Positions 55,701 to 64,000 of a stretch of 64,000 nt of DNA are shown here, in pieces; within the stretch, counting starts at the first letter, position 1; each line of letters begins with the position of its first letter. The stretch covers positions 79,636,142 to 79,700,141 of the forward strand of contig CM049306.1 of NCBI GenBank assembly GCA_026874595.1, read 5' to 3'. Under the pieces are notes generated by a model. The model was not told where the DNA came from. It made no database searches and saw nothing but the letters and a program-made list of their open reading frames with translations. The DNA is from Sipunculus nudus. Taxonomy: Eukaryota; Annelida; Sipuncula; Golfingiida; Sipunculidae. The position numbers and the translations under genes were made by a program.

Positions 55701-58169
55701 GGAAAAATAATTTTCATGAGGTACTATAAAGGCAATCCATGATAAATTCTATAGCGTTCATAGCCAGAGAGTAGGTAATCAGTTATCTTGTAGGACAGTT
55801 ACAGTGTGTCAAATAATTAGTCGCTTTCATACCATTTGACCTCCAGTTCAGACCTAAGGACCTAGAAAAATATTATACATGAGGTACTGTACAGGCACTG
55901 TTAATTAACAAAGAAATTAACTTCATTGTATTGTTCATAAGATGTTTGTACAGTATTAGATGAGAACATTAAAATAATACCTGGTTCAGTTAAATGCATA
56001 AGTATATTATATTGTCTGCCTAGCATCATCTAACAAACTTTTAAGTAGATACATATCTCTGACAGAATATCATTATTGTTTACAACAATCAGGGTTTAGC
56101 TAATAGAAATGCTGGGCCAAGGGTCACAGATCTAAAAAACAAAGATATTTTAAGAATCTGTCTTCAACATAGAGGGCCACTTTGATAAAACAAACAAACA
56201 GTTGTTTCATGCACGTGTTGCATATGTATATAGGTCATGTTTCAAGAAATATTTGGGACAGCTTGTGTGGCTGTATCTTATGTATTATTCATTATTTATA
56301 TGTGGCATTGTGTAGGTATTATGCCATATAGTATAAGTCATTGGATCTGGTGAGAGATGTGACAAAACAAAACAAGAATCTGGGAAAATAATCTAGCAAA
56401 GTTTAACTTGTGTAAAAGCATGTATGCCCGGGACCCTTGAGACAATTACTAAAAAAAAAATTATTATTCCATTTTCATATTTACTCAGTACTGTTTTAGG
56501 CATTTTGAAGTTGCCTACATAAAAAGAAAACAAAGTAAACAAGAAGAGATAAGTGAAAAGTAACCTATTTAACATAAACCTAAACAATAATGGAAGACAC
56601 TCTACATAAGTGACCAGTGTGAAACATTACACCAAAGCATTAAAGAGAATATTTAAAATAGTATTTAAAAAAAGTTGGGGAAAACATCATAAACGTTTAA
56701 TGTAATCACTTGATGCAAATGCTACAGATTTATACTTGTTTATCTGATATTTCAGGGAATGTTCCTTCCTTACTAAAACAATACATGCTGAGGAAGCGGG
56801 GGCTACAGCGGCCATTATATATGACAACGACCAGACAAACGATGACAAGATGGTGGATATGATCACAGACGAGACATCCCGCACAACAAACATTCCAGCT
56901 TTTTTCTTAATGGGAAAAGATGGGCAAGTATCAGCATGTATTACGGTATACTCTAATAATGAGAGTAATAGACATAATAAGAAATTACTGTGAACTTACT
57001 ATTGAGGATTACTATTGGAGTATTTATGCTTTTGAACTTCAGTCTCCTTACAATGATTATTGGCATCAGGCAGGTATCTTGAGATCCAGTGCATAAGATT
57101 AACAGGTTCCTTATTGAGGGCTTTTAGTTCACAGTTCCATTCATTACTAGTTTCGTGTTGCACTGATAACAAGATGTAGGAGACATCAAACCCCCACCAG
57201 GAGTTACATAATGCCGTAATGTGTACACTGCCCATACAGTTCAACAACCTGATTCCAGGCCACCTCCAGAATAAAGCGCTAAGGAATACCTATCAATAGC
57301 CTTATTTAAAGGGACATAACCAGGTACAATATTATGTCTATTCTTTCACACTATCATTTCAGTGTTACTTTATACAACAGTTACTCCAACAAAACTGTTC
57401 CAACACACAGTTTCAGTACCTAACATTCAGCTTTATAACACATTGTTATCCCTCTGTGTGTAGCTAAACACAGTCCACATGACTGGAAGTCCAATTGTGA
57501 GCCGCGACACGTAGTGTTTCAGTACATGGGAACATGTATTACATGTTTTGGGCTAAGTCAGTCAGGGCATCTCCTGATTGACACATGTTGTGGCTCCGTG
57601 ATGCACACGACCCCACATGGTGTTTTTGTTGACACCTGTGATTGCAACCCGGTCCACTATTTTTTAACACTCATTCACAGGAGTTATCAAACGGTTTCAA
57701 GGCTATATTTTTGCAGGTACAGATTTTAAAGGGGAGAAAGTATATTTCGTATTAATTCAACATGCCAAATAAGTGATTGGGTAAACATTTTTATTGTGAA
57801 GTAGATTACCTCCAAAAGTAAATGGTTTGTTCCTTGGATGTTATCTTAAGTTCTGTTCAGTGCTTTTATGCAGAAATATGCTAACAGTACTTTTCGTCAT
57901 AATAGGCTGACAGTCAAACTGAGGGTGAAGTATGATACCTTTTGCCGCCTGTTGAAGGAAGAACATGCAGAAAACTAAAGAACTGTGAATATATTTGTTT
58001 TTCTTACAGACTTGTATATTTAATACTCTCGTTTTTTTTCAGGTATAGGATCTTAGAGACCCTCCAGCAGCTAAGCTTACCCAGTGCTGTGATTACTATA
58101 CCCATCAACGTAACAGGGATCCCTGCGGTCCAGCTTTACAGTCACAGGCCTCCATGGACTTTGTGGTGA
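49649..58169 (+). CDS. PRADC1: PRADC1 orthologue, complete, 5 exons, 200 aa
   Basis: Protease-associated domain-containing protein 1, a small secreted glycoprotein made of a signal peptide and one PA domain, with no protease domain. Five exons (76, 122, 110, 168 and 127 nt) sum to 603 nt, giving 200 residues compared with 188 in human. Residues 1 to about 22 are a hydrophobic signal peptide (LLFVSFKVLFFLIPAVF). The PA core shows KDFGTAL, IHLIPVQPSHGCGS, SIAFIARGECSFLTKTIHAE, IPAFFLMGKDG and VITIPINVTGIPAVQL, collinear with human. The NVT sequon at N181 matches the glycosylation site of the human protein, and the tail PPWTLW matches PPWTFW. Intron 4 uses a GC donor. The exon 3 end is duplicated in the intron. 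The window gives no sign of its partner. Confidence 0.96.
50466..53440. repeat. ~337-bp tandem array in PRADC1 intron 1
   Basis: Eight units marked by TTAGGTCTCYGTTACCCATA starting near 50600, 50937, 51274, 51614, 51951, 52289, 52628 and 52970 (spacing 337-342), then partial units. Each contains a GGTGGCGCCACCT or GGTGGCACCACCT core after CAGTTCCTGCAGACT. It opens with a GTCCGTC/GTCTGTC microsatellite (50473-50510). Adjacent units alternate between two subtypes at first. Confidence 0.92.
53744..53865 (+). CDS. PRADC1: PRADC1 exon 2
   Basis: Acceptor ttccag and donor gtaagt. It encodes VKLYTMPLFYDENHYFEIIE and RVRMAKDFGTAL, matching human YLYFQVLSPGDIRYIF and AKDFGGIF. Confidence 0.95.
53930..54421 (+). 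repeat. ~490-bp dispersed repeat, copy 1 (PRADC1 intron 2)
   Basis: Begins TTTAAAGGGACATAACCAGG and ends GTGATTGGG. Shared with 57305-57780 in the same orientation, including TCAGTCGGGGCATCTCCTGA and GGTTTCAAGGCAATATTTTG. Confidence 0.85.
54814..55108. mobile_element. Foldback MITE with TAGGCC-A(n) termini, copy B
   Basis: Starts TAGGCCAAAAAAAAAAGGTA then TGGTTCTCCGGCACCGCC and ends CCAGAACCTTACC...GGCCTTA. Length and arms match copy A. It lies in PRADC1 intron 2. Confidence 0.85.
55495..55604 (+). CDS. PRADC1: PRADC1 exon 3
   Basis: Acceptor tttcag and donor GG|gtaggt. It encodes NRTLIDIHLIPVQPSHGCGS and NSIAFIARG (human IHLVPAEPPEACGELSNG and DQIALVERG). The last ~25 nt plus the donor and following intron are repeated 166 bp downstream. 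Confidence 0.95.
55576..55905 (+). repeat. 166-bp tandem duplication of PRADC1 exon 3 end and donor
   Basis: Copy 1 starts in the exon at TTCTATAGCGTTCATAGCC (55581) and copy 2 starts at 55747, giving a period of 166 bp. The second copy carries AGAGA|GTAGGT where the real junction reads AGAGG|GTAGGT. Homology continues through the intron to about 55905 (both end near ATGAGGTACT..A.AGGCA). Confidence 0.9.
56756..56923 (+). CDS. PRADC1: PRADC1 exon 4
   Basis: Acceptor tttcag. It encodes ECSFLTKTIHAEEAGATAAI, MVDMITDETSRTTNIPAFFL and MGKDG. The donor is GG|gcaagt, a GC donor. The nearest GT (CAA|gtatca) would put an in-frame TAG at the start of exon 5, and only the GC site restores the conserved G-Y at this junction. 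Confidence 0.92.
57305..57780 (+). repeat. ~480-bp dispersed repeat, copy 2 (PRADC1 intron 4)
   Basis: Begins TTTAAAGGGACATAACCAGG, contains TCAGTCAGGGCATCTCCTGA and CGGTTTCAAGGCTATATTTT, and ends GTGATTGGG. Same orientation as copy 1. Confidence 0.85.
58043..58169 (+). CDS. PRADC1: PRADC1 exon 5 with stop
   Basis: Strong polypyrimidine tract then ttcag. It encodes YRILETLQQLSLPSAVITIP, then INVTGIPAVQLYSHRPPWTL and W, followed by TGA at 58167. It matches the human C-terminus. Confidence 0.96.
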
Positions 58170-58184
58170 CACCTGGTTGCAGTC

Positions 58185-60267
58185 AATAAAACCATTTGCT
58201 CAAATTTCTTTAGTTATGCAATTTTCCCCAGAGCAGTCACAGCAATACATTTTGAACACAAGACTTTTTTTCATACATTGTTTATGTTTATATTCATTGT
58301 GCAGACATATTTACAACTGCCAAAGACAGTTTAAGTGCACATGTCACAAAAGCAAAAGAAACACATTTTTTTAAAACTTAATAAAAATAATTATTATGAT
58401 TTAAACCTAGAAATGCTTTAAAGCCAAAATTGGATTCCCTGTCATTTCATAAGCAGCATATTATTTATATTTGAACCAAAAACAACGTTTTGCATTAAGC
58501 CAAAAAGTACAATTATCAATCCGTTCACCTACAGGTATTTAATATTGATGTTACACGACAAGCTTACTTTTATCAGTTGTTCATCAGGCTTTCTGGTCTC
58601 AAATTCAGTTTGTTTATGCATAACACTTTTTTTTTTATTGTGACTAGATGTCAGGACTCACCCTTCCAGTCTTGTAAGGTGACTTAATATTTTTTTTCTG
58701 AATTTTCTCAACTGTTTCACTTATATTTGGTATTGCATTTGCCAGGGTGTAAGTATTTGCTTAAGATAAGGATGTAATGTATTTAAGTTATGACAGTTAA
58801 ATTTTATTATTTCATGTATTTTTCATTAAACAAAAGACAATATGAAATTGTTGAAAGTCTGCACACAAAAAAAATCCTCTTTTACTGTAAATAAGGTAAA
58901 AAAAGGTTAAAAGACCAGCTTTTGCTTTCTTCTGTTCTCAAATTGTGCTTCAGCAATTTTATTTTGTCATTTTCTTGATTTGTCATGATTATAGGGTTGT
59001 GTGTATTATTGTATATTTATACCACTGTGATATGGTAGATGGGGATATATGGATAACAAACATGTAATTTGTTATGCAGTTTCAGCTTTATTTTTTACAA
59101 GATAAAAGAATGTATGCAAATAAATTGTGACCTTTGACCTTGTGACACCCATGAACTCCTGTCATATCATTTGTAGCAATAATATGGTTAATATGCATTG
59201 GTCTTGTTACCTTTGACCGTGTGACCTTAATAAGAAAATATCATTTAGGACAGTTATGGCAGCAGAGAGCAGCCAGAGCAGTTTACATTTTCTGTTTTTG
59301 ATATCTTTTGACATATCTTCTAAAATTTTTTTATAGCCAGCCTATGACATCATCACTGAGTATATGTAACTTTGTATTATAATGATTTTGAACCTTGCCA
59401 GGATATTTTTACTTATGATATCTAGATAGCATGTTTTTTCATAGGTAACAGATGTTATGAAATATACATTTCCAACTTCATAACTATGGCCTGTTTCACC
59501 AGCCTCATCCAACCTTTTGTTAAAATTCTCTAATGATAGCTTCATCAAGAAGTAAATGGTATTTTTCAACATTGGTCAGTCAGTTATTTATGTTGGTCAT
59601 TCTGTCTGTTAGCAAATTGATGAAGGGATTTTGGTGAAATTTTGTGGATGATTAGGGTAACATCCTATGAATAATCTGCTGCATTCTGAAGGTATTCTGG
59701 CTCACCAGAAGTGATTTTGTTTAAGTGATGAATAACCATTGTGAGACGGAGCCAAGTGTTTATTCTGGTACAGGACACAGTTATTCACTGGTACTAGAGG
59801 CTTTTGTTCAAATATCTGAGTTATAATATATAAGATATGCTGGTACATGAAATATGTGGGCAGGGTTGGTGAAACAGTGTATAGATACTTCCATAGACAG
59901 AGCTATTAATAAAGCATACAGTTGATTTTAAGCTGTGCTGTATCTGTATACACTGCATAATGGGGATTCCAATTCATGTCTTCAGGGTCTGTATATAATG
60001 TGGAAAAACACCTTTAATATCCAGGAGTATATTTTCGAAAAACGCAGCCTTTCATGTCTTTGAATAAGACTACTAGTAGTTAAAGATGAAAAAAGTTGTT
60101 TTTGTACATGGGGCTGTACCTTAATTCATAACCATGGCTGTGTGAATTCTTTGGTGTATTGATTATATGTGTACAGGCTGTGTAAGAATATTTCAGTATG
60201 ACTTGTATAGAAGATAAATATTGTTTACCATTCAAGTTGTGTCTGTTTGTTTGGATTTTACAATAAA
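58185..60267 (+). promoter_or_regulatory. Candidate PRADC1 poly(A) signals
   Basis: AATAAA hexamers lie at 58185-58190 (only 15 nt after the stop), 58380-58385 and 60262-60267. Which one is used cannot be told from sequence. The 2 kb between the first and last holds no other convincing gene. Confidence 0.35.
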
Positions 60268-61949
60268 ATGGGCCAATTAACATGGGGTGATTTCTTCAGT
60301 TTTGATATATAGGCAACACATATATGCAAATCATTTGTTGTGCCAAATTTCGTAAGTCCTGACATACCCTGTCTTATCTAAAAGAAATGGTGCTTTTGAT
60401 AAGATTAAGAGTCAGTAAAATGGTCACCTTCATACCTGGAGTTCGATGATGTGAGGATTTGTAGGTACATGTAATTCATTTATTATGCAAATCCCTTGTA
60501 TTGCTTCTATGCCACATAGAAAATGGCAAAAGTCTTTATATCTAGTAGTGTGCTGACATTTATCCAGGACACATTAGTGTTGGCTCTGCCATGTTATCAA
60601 AGAATAGGTTTTCGTGCTTAAACCTTGAAGTTTAGAATGATGTGTCATGTGGTTTCAAAGGTACAGATTTTAGCTCCTAAAGCCTGACACTGGGAGCCCA
60701 TTTTTAAGGTTCCCATTTTAAAATGGGACCAACAGTCTGAGAGTATAGTACTATAAGATCAACAGGACCACTGTTGGCCAAACCAATAAAAATTAACTTC
60801 AGTGGAATTGCTCCTTTTTTGTGGATCAGTTTTATTAAAGTTAGAGCATAAGATCTTCACTGATGTTGCTACATGTAAGGTTGTTATTAGTGCCCTTCCC
60901 TAAATCCCTTAAAAGACCATATTTTTTTCTTACATTTAAAGAATTCGCATTTACATTTAAATTAACATTTAAAGCATGTTTTTGTGTTCATGAAAATTTG
61001 TAAATCTTTGCCTTTTTCCTGTCTTGACCATTATTATTTTCAGAAGAAAAAGAAGAAAAAAATGCCCACATACTCCTTATTTTTTATCAGTGCATATAGT
61101 TTGTAGAACAATTTTTTATAAATGGCCTTGTTATTATTTGCATTATATCATCACCTCAGAAGTTTTTGTGTTTGTATTGAAAAGTGGTCAGGGTCAATTA
61201 AAGGTCATCAGGTAATATGGGTCAGAGATCAAAGTTCAAGGTCATCAGTTGACAGGTGTAACAGTTCAAGGTCATAAGATCAGATATTTAGTGAAATAGA
61301 ATGATAGTCAACCTAAGTAGATTGCTCTTTATAATGTAAAATGTGTGATTATTAAATGCCAGATACCATTCTAAATTGATGTCTTTGACAGGTCTTGCAA
61401 TATATTGTATTTAATTATTGCAAGAGCAGTTTTCCCCTATGCATTTACTCAAGTGTTAAATTGGATTCATTTAACAGTCTGGTCCTGTTTACATATTGAA
61501 GTGGAATGGTGAAGGTATCATAGTAGCAGACAGGATGTCTTATGTATGGATGGGATGTTATTTATTTTTTGAGGTGGGGGGGGGGGGCAGGTTTAGACCA
61601 TCATGTGCTTATATTCCACCATCAGACTTGTTTCATGCTATCCTAGTTTCCCAGCTTTATTACAGCGATTCACCTTCATATTTTATGACTGTTATAGGAA
61701 CAATATTTGGTATTAAATCCAAAGTTTCCTTTTTTTTTCTTACTGTGTTGGTTTTGCTTCATGTGTAAATGGATGATTGATATGAGCTGGGTGCCTTTTC
61801 TCCTTACAGTTCATTTCTGTATAATATTCCATCTTCCAGCAGATGTTACCCCTGTATACCCTGGAATGGCCTCCCAGTAAAACTGTACAAATTTGATTTT
61901 TGTAAGCATAATGAACGCCAAAGTGGAAGGAGGTATTGTTATTACAAAC
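58191..61949. other. Downstream of PRADC1, possible 3' UTR and intergenic
   Basis: No gene recognised. Scattered TGACCTTTGACCT-type sites at 59128-59275 and 61185-61270 look like decayed repeat units. A G run is at 61576-61588. Confidence 0.4.
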
Positions 61950-61963
61950 TTTATTACAAACCC

Positions 61964-62334
61964 ACAGGCTCAGGGGTAGAGCGCAGGACTCAAAGCCGGG
62001 AGATTGTGAGTTCGAATCCCAGACGAGGCTGTGAGGTTTTTCCCCAACCCAGGGTGAGTGGGCTTAATGGGAAGGTCGTGCCAAACGGCCGTGTTTCACT
62101 CACAAACAAGTGCACCTTTTTTAGGGTCCTCGGTGGTAGGATTACCAACCGAGGGCCCGCAGGTGCAGTAGTCACCGGCCCTGGTTAACGACAGGATATA
62201 AAATGAGATGAAGCGTGTGATACTGCCCTGTCAAGTAGTTCGAAGCTTGAATGGAAATCTGCAGATGTACATATACTAAGTTAAGCTAGCATTAAAAAAA
62301 AATGGAGGCGGTTACCACCAAAAAAAAAAAAAAA
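61964..62334 (+). mobile_element. tRNA-derived SINE with poly(A) tail and 14-bp target duplication
   Basis: The head reads GGCTCAGGGGTAGAGCGC (A box) and GAGTTCGAATCCC (B box), with a tRNA-like ACTCAAAG anticodon loop. A GC-rich body follows, then A runs. TTTATTACAAACCC occurs at 61950-61963 and again at 62335-62348, a perfect 14-bp duplication. The element is intact enough to look fairly recent. Confidence 0.93.
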
Positions 62335-62449
62335 TTTATTACAAACCCTTATTTAAATTAACTGTGTCTTTAATGGGTTAATTTGATTTCTTTTACAACA
62401 AATAGTGACCTACATATTTGACGGTGGTATTGTACTTCAAAATCCATTA

Positions 62450-62660
62450 TTAGGGCCCCGCTTAACAAGCAGTGCCCCATAGTGATCACCGTGTCAGTCC
62501 GTCCTTCCGTCCTTCTGTCAGTGACACTTTCTTTCACATGGGATAACTCAAAAACAACTGCAGCTTTCCCAAATTCACAGGGATGATTGGTACCTATCAG
62601 TGCTCCAGACCTCTTGAATTACAGACTTGGTAACATTTGATAAATCTCAAACTTTGTGCA
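62450..62660 (+). repeat. Repeat related to 15905-16345
   Basis: Begins near GGGCCCCGCTTAACAAG, holds a GTCCGTCCTTCCGTCC run, then AACTGCAGCTTTCCCAAATT and GACCTCTTGAATTACAGACT, the inverse of the units at 15.9-16.3 kb. Confidence 0.65.
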
Positions 62661-63322
62661 ATCCTGTAAATTTATATACACATACAAAAAAAAACAAATC
62701 AATTTTGAGCTTAGAAAGAAGAAGTACATTGAAAAACGAGTCAACATTTTAATGGTGTCAAGCAATGTACAAAGATTTCAACATGATCCCGGAGATAAAT
62801 TTATTTGACTATCCCTTTTTTGGCTACACTGTCAAAAACTTATAAATCATGGCAGCTAGTCGCAGTAATTCCATTTGTATTTCTGGATTATGAGTGGCTC
62901 TCTGTTGAAATCCTCTTAACAAAAACAAAAGGCATCTGCTTAAATTTTCAAACACTAGTACATCAAAACTTGTAGATGTTGGCAATTCTCATGTTACTTA
63001 GTGGATTCTGGGAATTGTTAATCACAACTCTTTGACAACTTGGCTTTCAAGATTCCCAATATCTTTTAAAAGGTTTATGCTCCTCATGCCCTGCTACTTG
63101 TTATACAGTAGTCCCAAATCTCCTATCGTGTAACTGCTGCTTGGTACAGAAAGATTCTGGGTTCAAACACCAGGTGTACAGAGCAAAGAATTTTTATTCA
63201 AACAAATGAGTGTGGTATCGCATGATCCAGCTCCAAATTTTTAAAAAAGCAAAACTCGCTCTCAGCACAGGTTCAAGAATGAGACCAACAAGAGCTTGTG
63301 TCCTGATGTAATCAGGATACAA

Positions 63323-64000
63323 GTTTTTTTAGCAAACCTGTGAGCTTATGCGATGGTGCGGTGTCGTGCTTCGTCTGTATGTTTACCATAGCTACCTTAA
63401 AACAGCAGAAGCTAGCATCACCAAATTTTTTGCAAATAATCAGTCATCTGAAAAACTCTATCGGATTTTGTTTATTTTTTTCTAACTGCATTTTCTTAGA
63501 TTTTTTGGGGGAAAAGCTAAAAAAGCTTTAAAAATCTTCTTCTCCTAAACTGTCCAGCCAAATTGTCCAATATTTCACAGAAATGATCCCTGGAACAATC
63601 TTTCTCAAGTTTGTTTGAATGGTTTGAGTTCGGAGATTTTTGGCTGAATTACAGGAGGTTGAACTAAGTCATCTGTCCAAAAAAGCACACTAAAATTAAA
63701 ATCTCAGAAACAGCTAGAGCTATAATCACCAAATTTTATACCAATGTTTGTCACATATGTCATATCTGAAATTGAGGTACTGGTGGCGCCACCTACATTG
63801 ATGTGTTTTTTACAAGCGAAAATGTAATTTTAAACTCTTCTAGCTTATACACTGATTTATGATGAAACTGTTAAGCTGATTGGTTTAAACTTTACAAGAA
63901 TTATTCCATGGTAGGGTTCTGCAAGTTTTATAAGAATAGATAGGGTAAATACAGCTTTAAAAAACCAATTGAAAAAGGCTTTCTGTGTTTGAAAACAGAT
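63323..64000. repeat. Dispersed repeat, inverse of 785-1478, cut by window end
   Basis: Reverse complement of the left-end repeat, running from AGCAAACCTGTGAGCTTATG to the last base. It contains GGTGGCGCCACC near 63783. Confidence 0.88.

Noticed and set aside
56924-56930. GT donor at CAA|gtatca for PRADC1 exon 4
   Set aside because: It puts TAG in frame at the start of exon 5 and loses the conserved Gly-Tyr junction.
61964-62035. Functional tRNA gene
   Set aside because: The A and B boxes are tRNA-like but the sequence continues into a body, poly(A) tail and target duplication, so it is a SINE head.
63140-63180. Possible tRNA-like B box (GGGTTCAAACACC)
   Set aside because: No A box at the right distance and no second copy or target duplication.

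Overview
This window is animal nuclear DNA. It is AT-rich and intron-rich, and most of its length is repeats. Two conserved metazoan genes can be followed exon by exon. Their residues are diverged from human, many introns carry tRNA-derived SINEs, foldback elements and tandem repeat blocks built on TGACCTTTGACCT, and some repeats share a GGTGGCGCCACC core. That mix suggests a lophotrochozoan, most likely a mollusc such as a bivalve. The lineage is inferred from repeat style and not proven.

Minus strand, 39885 down to 4161: an orthologue of EDRF1 (erythroid differentiation-related factor 1). I resolve 20 coding exons with canonical splice sites and consistent phase, about 1,095 codons from the start ATG. 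The last ~60 residues expected from human EDRF1 were not found; the final exon probably lies left of position 1. Plus strand, 49649 to 58169: a complete five-exon PRADC1 orthologue (secreted protease-associated domain protein, 200 aa), with one GC-AG intron. The genes are divergently oriented with ~9.8 kb between start codons. No functional link between them is visible.

Everything else is introns and intergenic DNA filled with mobile and tandem repeats. These include a 3.4 kb element with a ten-unit ~288-bp array in EDRF1 intron 1, a 2.3 kb element with inverted subterminal repeats in the same intron, and a large inverted-repeat element at 44.8-47.0 kb. There is also a ~337-bp array in PRADC1 intron 1, a SINE with a perfect 14-bp target duplication, a dead LINE reverse-transcriptase relic, hAT-like and other MITEs, and a repeat family in inverted orientation at the two window ends.

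The most unusual signal is that three tandem duplications start inside the 3' end of a coding exon and carry the exon's own 5' splice site with them. They are a 42-bp array at EDRF1 exon 16 (about 34 units, in frame, 17 well-kept copies), a 51/52-bp array at EDRF1 exon 4 (five donors), and a 166-bp duplication at PRADC1 exon 3. At exon 16 each unit is exactly 14 codons, so alternative donor use could add 14-residue blocks; a TAG at the third donor limits this to one extra block.
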